The notes under the pieces are model-generated. The model was not told the DNA's origin. It ran no database searches and saw only the letters and a program-made list of their open reading frames with translations. 64,000 bases of DNA from Mariniplasma anaerobium (GTDB lineage Bacteria > Bacillota_I > Bacilli_A > Acholeplasmatales > Acholeplasmataceae), in assembly GCF_016865445.1 (NCBI RefSeq), contig NZ_AP024412.1:1116001-1180000 (forward strand). Reading direction: 5' to 3'. Below, piece after piece: positions 44,985-54,382 of the stretch (position 1 is its first letter; each line of letters begins with the position of its first letter). The position numbers and the translations under genes were made by a program.

Positions 44985-45593
44985 ATGGCAAAAAAGAAAT
45001 CCTATTTAAAACAAATCTATAAATATGATGACACAGAAAGATGTTATGTTGTTGAAGTATCTCTTGAGACTTATCAAGAGTTATTTAACGAATGGGATGC
45101 TGCACCAACAAGAAAAAAAGATTTAAATTCAGAATTAATTGATTTCATTGAACAAGCAGCTTATGAGATACCTATGAAAAGTAAAGTAAAAATCTCATTT
45201 GGTATTCCTTTGAATAAAAAAGATGAAAAACTTGAAGCTTCAAGTAAATCTGCAATTTACAACAATTTTAAGATGATCATCCATTTCATTAATAAAACAT
45301 TACGTGTTAATAATAGAAAAGTAATGACTTATTTATCATTTGCGTTATCATTTATTACATTATCATATTTAACCATTTCCTTTATTGTAGATAATCTAGG
45401 ATTTACAATTATTAGAGAAGGCTTAATGATTGGTGGTTGGTTTTTAATGTGGGAATCATTCTCACTATTCTTCTTTGATAGTTATGAAGTACGAAATCGA
45501 AGAAAAAGATATCAAAGATTCTTAGATTCTGATATAGAGTTTAGATATATTGACGATGAAGCCAAAGAAAATTTAGACAAGATAAACACTTAA
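44985..45593 (+). CDS. Hypothetical protein with two membrane helices
   Basis: A protein of about 202 residues. The cytoplasmic N-terminal domain (about 1-110) is charged, with YVVEVSLETYQELFNEWDAA. Two helices follow (YLSFALSFITLSYLTISFIV and MIGGWFLMWESFSLFFF), then a basic tail with RNRRKRYQRFLDSD. Not assigned to a named family. The start is uncertain: AGGAG is 10 bases before ATG 44985 and 4 bases before ATG 44979; an upstream ATG at 44955 has no ribosome site. Confidence 0.65.
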   Translation: MAKKKSYLKQIYKYDDTERCYVVEVSLETYQELFNEWDAAPTRKKDLNSELIDFIEQAAYEIPMKSKVKISFGIPLNKKDEKLEASSKSAIYNNFKMIIHFINKTLRVNNRKVMTYLSFALSFITLSYLTISFIVDNLGFTIIREGLMIGGWFLMWESFSLFFFDSYEVRNRRKRYQRFLDSDIEFRYIDDEAKENLDKINT

Positions 45594-45613
45594 ATATTTT
45601 AAGTGTTTTTTTT
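45585..45613 (+). terminator. Terminator overlapping the stop of the 44985 gene
   Basis: AAACACTTA (45585-45593) pairs with TAAGTGTTT (45601-45609) and is followed by T residues. Confidence 0.8.
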
Positions 45614-45666
45614 ATATTAAATTGTCATACATGTTATACTAATAAAAAATACTAAGGAGTTTTACA

Positions 45667-46875
45667 ATGCTTATTAATCCAAGTCTTAGAAGTAATTTCT
45701 TTACAAACGCTCATCCTATCGGGATTAAAAAAAATATGGAAAACTTAATTAAAGAAGTTAAAACTTACCCTTCATTTAAAGGACCTAAAAATGTCTTAAT
45801 TTTAGGTGGTTCTTCTGGTTATGGACTAGCCTCAAGAATCAGTTTAGCTTTTGGCTCAAATTCAAACACCATTAATGTTTCTTTTGAAAGAGCAGCAAGA
45901 TCTAATCAAAGTGGTTCTGCTGGATATTGGAACAATGTCTTTTTTAGATATTTTACCAAAGATAGTCAGCAAAAACATATGGATTTCAATGGTGATGCCT
46001 ATAGCCTTGAGATGAAACAACAAGTTCTAGCTTATGTTAAAGAAAATTTTGGAACACTTGATTTAATCATTTATTCACTTGCCTCAGGTAGACGAAACAA
46101 TCCTGAAACAGGACATATTGTCAATTCATATATAAAACCTTTAGGTAAAACAGCTGTTGGAAAAACACTTGATATTGCAAATATGGAAGTTGTTGAATTA
46201 AGCATTGAACCAGCAAGCGAGCAAGAAACTAAAGATACAGTATATGTCATGGGTGGTAGTGATTGGAAAGATTGGATTGATTTCTTTGATCAAAATGAAG
46301 CTTTATCAAAAAACTTTAAAACTATTTCTTATACATACATTGGCGGTAAAAACACAGATGAAATATATCGAAGTGGTACTTTAGGCAAAGCTAAAGAAGA
46401 CTTAGAGCTAGCAGCATATCAAATGAATCCTATATTAAAAGAAAAATATCAAGGAGAAGCCTTGATATCATCTAGTAAATCAGTTGTTTCAAAAGCAGGT
46501 GTATTCATTCCGCAAATGCCTATCTATGTGGCTTGTTTATTTGATGTTATGAAAGCTCACGAAGTTCATGAAACGACCTTAGAACATAAATATAGACTCT
46601 TTAAAGATATGGTCTATGGACACAAGCGCATCCTTGATGAAAAAGGTAGACTTCGCTTAGATCATAGAGAAATGCAAGATGAAATCCAAGATGAAACACA
46701 AAAGCTTATGAACTCACTTGATGATCAAGCTATTCTAGAGCTAAATGGAACAAAAGAGTTCTTAAAAGAATTCTATCAAATCAATGGATTTGATATGGAT
46801 GGTGTTGATTATGAAAAAGATGTAGATTTAGATCAATTAATTAAGACCTATAAACCTGATAATTATATTTTTTAA
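45667..46875 (+). CDS. fabV: Trans-2-enoyl-[ACP/CoA] reductase, FabV/TER type
   Basis: A 402-residue enzyme. It begins LINPSLRSNFFTNAHPIGIK, has the nucleotide-binding VLILGGSSGYGLASRISLAF, then SGSAGYWNNVFF, IYSLASGRRNNP, and the family active site Tyr-x8-Lys in YRSGTLGKAK. It reduces the enoyl double bond with NADH in fatty-acid synthesis or butyrate-type fermentation. CTAAGGAG lies 9 bases before the ATG. Its terminator hairpin (46882-46908) was duplicated by the insertion next to it. Confidence 0.93.
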   Translation: MLINPSLRSNFFTNAHPIGIKKNMENLIKEVKTYPSFKGPKNVLILGGSSGYGLASRISLAFGSNSNTINVSFERAARSNQSGSAGYWNNVFFRYFTKDSQQKHMDFNGDAYSLEMKQQVLAYVKENFGTLDLIIYSLASGRRNNPETGHIVNSYIKPLGKTAVGKTLDIANMEVVELSIEPASEQETKDTVYVMGGSDWKDWIDFFDQNEALSKNFKTISYTYIGGKNTDEIYRSGTLGKAKEDLELAAYQMNPILKEKYQGEALISSSKSVVSKAGVFIPQMPIYVACLFDVMKAHEVHETTLEHKYRLFKDMVYGHKRILDEKGRLRLDHREMQDEIQDETQKLMNSLDDQAILELNGTKEFLKEFYQINGFDMDGVDYEKDVDLDQLIKTYKPDNYIF

Positions 46876-46881
46876 TTAAAA

Positions 46882-46908
46882 AAAACTATATCTTCAAGAT
46901 ATAGTTTT
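46882..46908. terminator. Left 27-bp target duplication: fabV terminator hairpin
   Basis: AAAACTATATC, loop TTCAA, GATATAGTTTT: an 11-bp perfect stem. It is repeated exactly at 48623-48649 beyond the insertion sequence. Confidence 0.93.
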
Positions 46909-48622
46909 CAGACTGTAGACAAAAGGACTTTTCAAAAACGAGTTTTCGTTATGAATCGTCCTTTTTTTGTTTTTTGTGGATAAATATAAAAAAAAGATCT
47001 CTATTTGCTCGATATCAATAATAAAGTAAAGCTATGTCCACATTAATGCGGCTAACTTTTTCAAATTATACATACTAAAAATCATGAAGCTTCGATCTTC
47101 ATTCTTTTGACGTCCCCTTAAATAGGTAACACCTAGACAGTGATTCATCTTTGAAATCCCAAAAACTCTTTCAACTGATGATTTTCTTTTGGGATAAAGC
47201 TCCCTTCCAATCTCTGAGAGTCTCGTTTCTTTGATTAAAGGATTTACATACTCTAATTGATGTCTTGTTAAACTTCTTGTTTTTTGATTTGTACACTGTG
47301 CTTTAAATGGGCATTCTATACAATCTTTAACACGTGTCTTGTATTCACGGTATCCTAGTTTATTGGTTCCTCTGTAAGTTAGTATCTTTTCATTAGGACA
47401 TATATAATAGTCATGCATTTCAATATAATCAAATCTATTCTTTGTAAGGTGCCGTTCTCCATTTAGACCTATAGAACCATCTTTTCCTTTAGGCCGTTTA
47501 TATGGCAATACAGGTAGGACTTTTCGCTTATATATTTCATTAAGAAGAATTGGATTATCATATCCAGAGTCCATGACTGCCACTTTAACTTCCTTATGGG
47601 TATCTAGATAGTTAACTACTGTATCTAATCCTGTTATACTATCATGAAGGTTTCCTGCAAACATCTCAGAGGATAAAACCCAACCGTTCTCATCGCTGAT
47701 CACTTGATTGCTGTAGGCTAATTGTCGCTCTTTTTCACCTTTATGAAACATCCCGCAATCTGGATCAGTTAAACTGATGATTGCTTTCTTTGGGCTATCA
47801 TAATCAATGATTTTCTTACCTTCTTTTAGTCTAAGTTCATTAATTTCTTCATGGAGCTGTTTAACATATTTATGTGTTGAATCATTGATTAAGATATCAT
47901 TAACACGTCTTTTATTGGCATATGCTTTAATATGTGTTGAATCGACAAAGATGTTATCCATCTTGACTAACTTTAAGTTCATTGCTTGATATAAAATGGT
48001 GTTGAAAATTTCTTCAAATATATCTGTGTCTTTAAATCGTCTAACGTAATTTTTTCCAAATGTTGAGAAATGAGGAATGTCATCGGAAAAATCATATCCT
48101 AAAAACCAACGATATGCAACGTTTACTTCGATTTCTTCAATCGTACGTCTCATCGAACGAATGTTAAATAAATATTGAATAAAGACAATTTTAAATAAAA
48201 CGACTGGATCAATTGAAGGTCTGCCCATATCATCTGAATATAAATGCTCGACAATATCATAGATAAAATCAAACTGCATCACTTTATCCACCTTGCGGAC
48301 TAAATGATTTTGTGGGACAAGTGAATCAATATCAACGACTTGTAGATTCTTGGTGTTGTTTTTTTGATCTCTATTTAACATATATAAGCACCACCTTATA
48401 CATATATTTTACCACTTACCTATATATTTATATATAGGTAAAAGTGATTTTTTAGAGACATAAAAAAAGAGGAGGACTCAGAACGCCTTTTAGAACCTTA
48501 ATAGCTCACGCGTTTTTAAGCAGTCTAAGCCGCACATTTTAAACTGGTCCTCACATTTGTATTTTATCACTTTTGTAAAAAAAATACCATATCCGAAGAT
48601 ATGATACTTTGTCTACAGCCTG
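46909..48622 (-). mobile_element. IS1182-type insertion sequence, copy 2 (1714 bp)
   Basis: Same length, orientation, terminal repeats and internal signals as the element at 14517-16230; I found no base differences on reading both. It is flanked by a 27-bp direct duplication that is an intrinsic terminator. It lies between the convergent fabV and amylase genes. A DnaA-box TTATCCACA lies on the minus strand at 46975-46983. The palindrome upstream of the transposase is at 48416-48441. Confidence 0.93.
47032..48381 (-). CDS. IS1182-family DDE transposase, copy 2
   Basis: A 449-residue protein identical to the product of 14640-15989, with the same FVDSTHIKAYANKRR, VAVMDSGYDNP and VERVFGISKMNH blocks of the DDE core. 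It is intact, with AAGGTGG before the ATG. The identity of the two copies points to recent movement or gene conversion. Confidence 0.95.
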   Translation of the reverse strand: MLNRDQKNNTKNLQVVDIDSLVPQNHLVRKVDKVMQFDFIYDIVEHLYSDDMGRPSIDPVVLFKIVFIQYLFNIRSMRRTIEEIEVNVAYRWFLGYDFSDDIPHFSTFGKNYVRRFKDTDIFEEIFNTILYQAMNLKLVKMDNIFVDSTHIKAYANKRRVNDILINDSTHKYVKQLHEEINELRLKEGKKIIDYDSPKKAIISLTDPDCGMFHKGEKERQLAYSNQVISDENGWVLSSEMFAGNLHDSITGLDTVVNYLDTHKEVKVAVMDSGYDNPILLNEIYKRKVLPVLPYKRPKGKDGSIGLNGERHLTKNRFDYIEMHDYYICPNEKILTYRGTNKLGYREYKTRVKDCIECPFKAQCTNQKTRSLTRHQLEYVNPLIKETRLSEIGRELYPKRKSSVERVFGISKMNHCLGVTYLRGRQKNEDRSFMIFSMYNLKKLAALMWT

Positions 48623-48649
48623 AAAACTATATCTTCAAGATATAGTTTT
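48623..48649. repeat. Right 27-bp target duplication (terminator hairpin) of IS1182 copy 2
   Basis: An exact copy of 46882-46908 immediately after the element's CAGCCTG end, six bases from the amylase stop. It serves as the terminator of the amylase gene, with A residues in the stem flank and a T-run on the plus strand. Confidence 0.93.
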
Positions 48650-48655
48650 ATTTTT

Positions 48656-50176
48656 TTATACACGCTTATAAGCAGTATAGCTTTCTACTACTTTTGTATT
48701 AGGTTTTACAACTACAAAAGCCTTTGGTTTCAATGACACCTTGATAAAGCCTGCCCAAAAATCAATGATTTTGCCATCACCTAAAATGATATCAAAATTA
48801 GAAAAGTTCATGATTTTAGAATCCGCTATTAAAATATCTTCTATGACTTCTTTGTCTGTTGGATTCATAAATACTAAAACCGTATCATCAACGTTATCTG
48901 TTTTTCTTTCAAATGCAATAATTTTTTCAGCCCTAGTTGAGATAAAATCTCCTATTTTTAATGCTCTTTGATTTTGATGCATATGAATTAAGGATTTAGT
49001 CCATCGATATGTTTCATTTGAGTCATTGACCATATCCCATCGCATAGGTGCTCTTGATAGTGGTTCATTGCCACCTTCCATACCAAGTTCTGTGCCATAA
49101 TAAACATTAGGTGAACCCGGTAAAGTAAATTGCAACACTTGTGCTAATTTACGATCTTTATCATCTTTGATTTGATCTGTTAATCTTGCTGTATCATGGT
49201 TATCTAGAATCAACCAAGATTTTAGCAACCCTTCCATATTAGAATCAGTAATCATTTGATCTAAATACGTGTTAGCTTGTTTTGGTGATAAATCACCATT
49301 GATTGCTCTTTTAGTTAATTCTCTAAAAGTAAAATTCATAACTCCATCAATTGAATCTAACCAATCCTTAGGGTAATTCCAAATTTCACCAACTACTAAA
49401 CTACCCTTTTTTTCATCATGAGCATTTTCAGTTAACTCAGATAAAAACTTATAACCAATATCAAATGCAACATCTAATCTCCATCCATCAATTCCATTTC
49501 TTAAATAACTTCTAATCACTGAATCTTTTGCACGATATAAATAATCTCTTACTTTTTCGTTTTCTAAATTCCATTCAGGCATGCTAGGTACATCAGCCCA
49601 TAGTCTAACACCATGAGGATATTTTTCATTAAAGTCAAACCAATCATGTTTATCACTTTTTGGATCTTGAGCTTCTATGTATATAGGATTGTTAATCCCT
49701 ACATGATTAAAAACTCCATCTAAAATGATTTTCATGTCTTCTTGATGTAGTCTGTCACATAGTTCTTTTAAGTCTTCTGCTGTGCCATATTCTTTTGAAA
49801 TCTTCATATAATCAGAGGCATCATACTTGTGATTAGAAAGAGATTCAGGAATTGGATTTAAATAAAGAACATCTACACCTAAATCTTTAATATATTTTAG
49901 TTTTGAAATAACACTCTTTAAATCTCCACCCCAATATTCTAATTCATGTTCCCAATATTTTACATCTTTATTAAAAGGACCTGGCTTAGGAGTTTCATCC
50001 CAAGCTTTTAATACTTTAGGATATTTGTATAAATCTTTTTTAATCTCTAGGTTTTCACTTGGCGCAAATCGATCAACTAATATTTGATATACGATTGCTC
50101 CATTTCTGAAATCTTTTTCTCTTTTCGAAAACTTTTTGACTTCTTTTTCTACTCTATTTTTATAAAGATTACTCAT
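48656..50176 (-). CDS. GH13 alpha-glucan hydrolase (alpha-amylase/neopullulanase-like), cytoplasmic
   Basis: A 506-residue glycoside hydrolase family 13 protein without a signal peptide. The four conserved regions are DGVFNHVG, GWRLDVAFD (nucleophile Asp), VVGEIWNY (acid Glu) and LLDNHDTARL (third Asp). It starts GAIVYQILVDRFAPS. The family in this form splits maltodextrins or cyclodextrins inside the cell. The product type cannot be settled. AGGTGAT lies before the ATG. glgA at 61 kb is the only other glucan gene in the window. Confidence 0.9.
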   Translation of the reverse strand: MSNLYKNRVEKEVKKFSKREKDFRNGAIVYQILVDRFAPSENLEIKKDLYKYPKVLKAWDETPKPGPFNKDVKYWEHELEYWGGDLKSVISKLKYIKDLGVDVLYLNPIPESLSNHKYDASDYMKISKEYGTAEDLKELCDRLHQEDMKIILDGVFNHVGINNPIYIEAQDPKSDKHDWFDFNEKYPHGVRLWADVPSMPEWNLENEKVRDYLYRAKDSVIRSYLRNGIDGWRLDVAFDIGYKFLSELTENAHDEKKGSLVVGEIWNYPKDWLDSIDGVMNFTFRELTKRAINGDLSPKQANTYLDQMITDSNMEGLLKSWLILDNHDTARLTDQIKDDKDRKLAQVLQFTLPGSPNVYYGTELGMEGGNEPLSRAPMRWDMVNDSNETYRWTKSLIHMHQNQRALKIGDFISTRAEKIIAFERKTDNVDDTVLVFMNPTDKEVIEDILIADSKIMNFSNFDIILGDGKIIDFWAGFIKVSLKPKAFVVVKPNTKVVESYTAYKRV

Positions 50177-50206
50177 AAAATCACCTCAACCATATTATAG
50201 CATAAT

Positions 50207-50232
50207 AAAAAGGCACATTGTTGTGCCTTTTT
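50207..50232 (-). terminator. Terminator of the XRE membrane regulator gene
   Basis: AAAAAGGCACA pairs with TGTGCCTTTTT; A-rich flanks give a U-tract on the minus strand. Confidence 0.85.
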
Positions 50233-50276
50233 TATGCCATGCTTGTTTATGTGAATTGTGATTATTTTAATAATAG

Positions 50277-51533
50277 TTAATCATAATAAATCGTTTGTTT
50301 ATAGACAAACCCATAATCATCACTCGCATATACATCAAATGTATCACCAACAAAAACCTGTAAGGTGTTCACATATGTATAAAGATGTAAAAATTGATCT
50401 TCTTTAATACTATTGATTTTAATATATGCATAAATTGTATCCGCTTCTATCTGGTGATCTAGTTTTAAATCCAAGTGATCATCATATGTAGAAGTTTCTA
50501 TGAGTGTATTATTTTGATCATATTCAAAAATATCAATTGTTTCAAAAGAACTTACAGGATTTAAAGTGATATTTATAGTTAACTCATAACTATGGACATT
50601 AAAGTAATCATCAGAGTAATTATGCTCTCCTTTATAATAATAAGTTTGAATACTAGGTTTAGTTATTGTTTGCACATAATTGATGCCTGATTCATAGATT
50701 AGACCAATTCTTATACTATTATCTAGTTTCAAACTATCATAATATAAATTAAAACTTATATTTTTTTCATTGTCTTCTTCACTATACATTGATGTTGAAT
50801 CCGTAAAAGAAAAATTCGTATTAAAATCTATATCTTCTTCATAATAATATCTAATGCCTTGCAAATCAAACGGCAAGTCTTCTATTGATGAATATTCTAC
50901 TCCATCCGAGACAATTATGACACCTAAAAAATTATCTTCGACAACAGTATCTAAAACTTTAATTTCTTTTATCTTTTTAGATGTAATTTCTTTATCAAAA
51001 AATACTTCAATTGTATCATTGATTTTCAACTCATCTATATCTATTAGCGCTTGTGTAACTCTAGAGGTTATAGTAACATCATTAAATTCATCAGAGTTCA
51101 AGATGTATACAGTGTTACCTCTATCTGAAATCTCAATTTTTGTATGACTATTATCAAGGCTAGTAATGACTGCTTGAAAAGAATATATTTTTTCTTCGTT
51201 TGCTTTTCCAATTGCAATTATCATGCTAGTTAGTGATATGACCATCAAAATCATTGATATAGATAAAAAGATATACGTATTTCTTTTGTTTTTAGTTGTT
51301 TTATTTGCTGTATCCAATGTAAAAGTTCTTAACACATCATTATCTAGTAAATCTTCAATTTTACACTCATATATTCCAGCAAGTTTTTCTATAGAATGAA
51401 TATCAGGAATTGTTTTGCCTTGTTCCCATCTAGATATGCATTGTCTAGTAACAAACAAATGATCTGCAACTTCTTGCTGAGTGTATCCAGATTTATTTCT
51501 TAATGATTTTAGATTTTCATGTAAATTATTCAT
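50277..51533 (-). CDS. Membrane-anchored XRE-type regulator with extracytoplasmic domain
   Basis: A 418-residue protein. An N-terminal XRE helix-turn-helix (about 4-65, SGYTQQEVADHLFVTRQCIS, RWEQGKTIPD) is followed by a cytoplasmic linker and one membrane helix (about 88-110, TYIFLSISMILMVISLTSMI). A long outside domain of about 300 residues follows, rich in D, Y and T, with no recognised fold. The plan suggests a one-component sensor that reads an outside signal. The target is unknown. AGGTGG lies before the start. Confidence 0.85.
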   Translation of the reverse strand: MNNLHENLKSLRNKSGYTQQEVADHLFVTRQCISRWEQGKTIPDIHSIEKLAGIYECKIEDLLDNDVLRTFTLDTANKTTKNKRNTYIFLSISMILMVISLTSMIIAIGKANEEKIYSFQAVITSLDNSHTKIEISDRGNTVYILNSDEFNDVTITSRVTQALIDIDELKINDTIEVFFDKEITSKKIKEIKVLDTVVEDNFLGVIIVSDGVEYSSIEDLPFDLQGIRYYYEEDIDFNTNFSFTDSTSMYSEEDNEKNISFNLYYDSLKLDNSIRIGLIYESGINYVQTITKPSIQTYYYKGEHNYSDDYFNVHSYELTINITLNPVSSFETIDIFEYDQNNTLIETSTYDDHLDLKLDHQIEADTIYAYIKINSIKEDQFLHLYTYVNTLQVFVGDTFDVYASDDYGFVYKQTIYYD

Positions 51534-51630
51534 TTTCCCACCTCACAAATTATTATACAACAACCCCTTAAAATATAGTAATTATATTTAGAAACAATTT
51601 GTTGCTATAGATAAATGACATAAAAAAATG

Positions 51631-51675
51631 AGAATTCCATTAGTGTAAAAATACACTTAGAATTCTTGTTTTTTT
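51631..51675. terminator. Terminator after the dsrE-like gene
   Basis: AGAATT(C) 51631-51637 and TAGTGTA pair with TACACT and AATTCT (51652-51666), with a small internal mismatch. A-run on the left and T-run on the right allow use on both strands. Confidence 0.75.
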
Positions 51676-51705
51676 TAGTAGATAATAAAACACCATAATT
51701 ATTAT

Positions 51706-52053
51706 TTATATTGTAATTAATTTATGATCACCTTTAATTAATTCAGTTAATGGAATACCCTTATACTCTAACTTGATACCCATAGCTTCTAACTCTTTGT
51801 CTACACCTAATTCTTGAGCACAGTGTAAGCATCCACTTACGTTAACACCTATTGCCATTGCTTCTTTTACTAATTCTTGTATTCTCTTGTTTTCTATAAT
51901 TAATTTTGCAGGTGAACCCCAAACAATAATATTCACTTGATCAAACCAACCTCTTTTTTGTGCATTGATTGTATATAATAACAAAAAGTGTTCTGAAGTT
52001 ATTGGATCTCCATTAGTCCATAAAACATTAAGTTCATTTTTATTCATTTTCAT
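51706..52053 (-). CDS. DsrE-family protein
   Basis: A 115-residue DsrE/DsrF/YchN-fold protein. Blocks: NELNVLWTNGDPITSEHFLL, VNIIVWGSPAKLI and GVNVSGCLHCAQELGV, with two Cys near residue 75. Family members handle sulfur or form small hexamers; the Cys pattern leaves sulfur transfer possible. No other sulfur genes are adjacent. Confidence 0.82.
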   Translation of the reverse strand: MKMNKNELNVLWTNGDPITSEHFLLLYTINAQKRGWFDQVNIIVWGSPAKLIIENKRIQELVKEAMAIGVNVSGCLHCAQELGVDKELEAMGIKLEYKGIPLTELIKGDHKLITI

Positions 52054-52174
52054 CTCTCCTCTCTGATCTTGCTTATATCATATCACAGCAAAGTTTTAAA
52101 AAGTTATTTTAACGCATAAACATTCATACAAGAACAAAAAAACAATCTTTAATTATAAAAATATCTCATTTCTA

Positions 52175-52204
52175 TTGACAAATTGACACCCTGTCATTTA
52201 TAAT
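52175..52204 (+). promoter_or_regulatory. Promoter and probable operator of the exporter-TetR operon
   Basis: TTGACA (52175-52180) and TATAAT (52199-52204) with an 18-base spacer. Inside the spacer is a perfect dyad TGACA-CCC-TGTCA (52184-52196). An operator placed between the -35 and -10 boxes is typical for a TetR repressor, and the operon's second gene encodes one. AAAGGAGAT lies before the first ATG. Confidence 0.75.
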
Positions 52205-52231
52205 GCTTGTATTGCAACTAAAGGAGATCAT

Positions 52232-54382
52232 ATGAAAGCATACATCAATTTAATATTTAAGAAACAATTATTATTTAAAATAATCTTAGCAATCACGATT
52301 ATCATGTCAATCGCTGGTATTGTTCAACTAAAGCTAAACACTAATTTCTCTAGTTTCTCACCTGATGAATCTATTTATCAAGATCGATTAGATGAAACAA
52401 CACAAATTTTTGGAGAATTAAACCAATTAATGGTTATTGTAGAAGTTGATACAATCAATCGCACTACATTAGATGACATGAATAGCTTACAAAATGAATT
52501 ATCAGCTATCAGTGACATTAGTTTCATTCAAGGTGCAGCACCAAATGAATTAATGATAAATGGATCTGCTGTAGAATTTGGAGACATCCCTTCTGAAACA
52601 GTCATTTCGTATTATGAAAAGTTTGAAGATTTTTCACCTATTAAAATTAATGAGGATACAAATTATTTTGTTTTTACACTATTTATTAGTTCAGATTTCA
52701 CTAATGCAAGCATCAAAGATATTGAAAATACATTAGAGGATATTTCATATACTTCTTATATTTCTGGTGATTCTTACAATCAATTAAAGATTACTGATTA
52801 TATTATTAGAATTTTACTTATACTTCCACCACTTGCTTTACTTGTGATTTTTCTAGTGTTTAGATCACAAATGGGAGCAATCAAACCTACGATTTTAAGT
52901 CTTTTGCCTGCAGGCATTGGTTCATTGTGGACATTTGGTCTCATCGGATGGATTGGAAATGAAGTTTCAATTTTGACAGCTGTTGTCCCAATATTTATTA
53001 TCGTTATAGGGAGTGCAGATGGACTTCATTTCATGAGCCACTATCAAGATGACAAAGCTCAAGGCATGGATGACAAATCAGCTTTATTAAGCACTTTAAA
53101 GTTAGTTGGTATCCCAATGGTTGTGACTACATTAACTTCGATTGCAGGATTTTTATCATTGTTATCAATGAATACATCTAGTATCAAAGATTTAAGTATA
53201 TATTCAGCTGTTGGTATCTTACTTGCAGGACTTGCTACTTGGTATGTCCTACCACTTATCCTTTCTCATGGTTTAAATGTCTCAAGAAAAAGAAATCCTC
53301 GTTATAAATTAAATCTTTCACAAGGATTAAAAAAACTTTCAGGTATACCAAGTTTAATTATTGTATTGGTCATTATCATTGTTACTGCTTTTTCATTTAG
53401 TCATATTAATAATGAATTTAATATGCTAATGCTATATAAAGATTCAACCATAGTTGCACAGAATGCTGCAAAAGTTTCAGAAGTTAATGGTGGCAGTATA
53501 CCAGTTTATGTCTCTATAAAAACTGATGGTGATGTAATCACACTAGATGCACTTCATGAAGTATCAGTTGTTGTAGATCAACTCAACACATTAGATGAAG
53601 TCAATAAAGTTGTTAATCCATTTGAACTGATTCAAATCATCTATGAAAATCAGTTTAATGGTGATATTCCTAATGATATCGTTTTAAATAATATTTATAT
53701 GACTTTATCAAGCGACCCAAATAGTACAATTAACGATTTAATCTCTCTTGATTCTAATGTTGTTCGTTTATTAGTGTTTCCTGCTGATTTAGAAAATAAT
53801 ACTCTAGATGTCATTGAAACATCCGTTGATGAATTAAATTTGGATACGAATGTGACTGGTGTGCAATATTTAATGAAAGATCTAAATGATTCGATTTCAC
53901 AAATGCAAATCAATAGTATTATATTAGCTTTAAGTATTGTCATCGTGATGTTAGTTATTACGTTAAAAAGTTTTAAAGTTGCTTTATTCAGCATGATTCC
54001 TATTATCATCACAGTGATTAGCTTATATGGGTTTTTAGGATTAAGTGGCATACCACTAAACATAACAACTGTTATTATATTCAGCATCACCATAGGTGTA
54101 GGAATTGATTACGCAGTGCATTTCAGTAGTTTGTACAAATACTATTTAAAAGATAATAGTAATGACCAAGCAATTGAAAAGGCATATCATAGTTCTTCTC
54201 GTCCTATTATCACCAATGCATTTGGGATTTCCTTAGGATTTAGTATCCTAATGTTTTCTCCACTCACAATTCATTTTAATGTATCTGTCTTAATGTGGGT
54301 TAGTATGGTTGTAAGTGTATTATTAACTTTAACACTTCTTCCATATATATTTCATATAACAAGGAGGAAACATCATGCCTAA
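52232..54382 (+). CDS. MMPL/RND-superfamily exporter
   Basis: A 716-residue protein with about 12 membrane helices in two halves, each half carrying a large outside loop after its first helix. The core reads VVPIFIIVIGSADGLHFMSH and TIGVGIDYAVHFSSLYKYYL, where the Asp residues in helices 4 and 10 are typical of proton-driven RND and sterol-sensing-domain proteins. The substrate is unknown; lipids or drugs are usual. It ends overlapping the TetR gene by 8 bases. Confidence 0.88.
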   Translation: MKAYINLIFKKQLLFKIILAITIIMSIAGIVQLKLNTNFSSFSPDESIYQDRLDETTQIFGELNQLMVIVEVDTINRTTLDDMNSLQNELSAISDISFIQGAAPNELMINGSAVEFGDIPSETVISYYEKFEDFSPIKINEDTNYFVFTLFISSDFTNASIKDIENTLEDISYTSYISGDSYNQLKITDYIIRILLILPPLALLVIFLVFRSQMGAIKPTILSLLPAGIGSLWTFGLIGWIGNEVSILTAVVPIFIIVIGSADGLHFMSHYQDDKAQGMDDKSALLSTLKLVGIPMVVTTLTSIAGFLSLLSMNTSSIKDLSIYSAVGILLAGLATWYVLPLILSHGLNVSRKRNPRYKLNLSQGLKKLSGIPSLIIVLVIIIVTAFSFSHINNEFNMLMLYKDSTIVAQNAAKVSEVNGGSIPVYVSIKTDGDVITLDALHEVSVVVDQLNTLDEVNKVVNPFELIQIIYENQFNGDIPNDIVLNNIYMTLSSDPNSTINDLISLDSNVVRLLVFPADLENNTLDVIETSVDELNLDTNVTGVQYLMKDLNDSISQMQINSIILALSIVIVMLVITLKSFKVALFSMIPIIITVISLYGFLGLSGIPLNITTVIIFSITIGVGIDYAVHFSSLYKYYLKDNSNDQAIEKAYHSSSRPIITNAFGISLGFSILMFSPLTIHFNVSVLMWVSMVVSVLLTLTLLPYIFHITRRKHHA

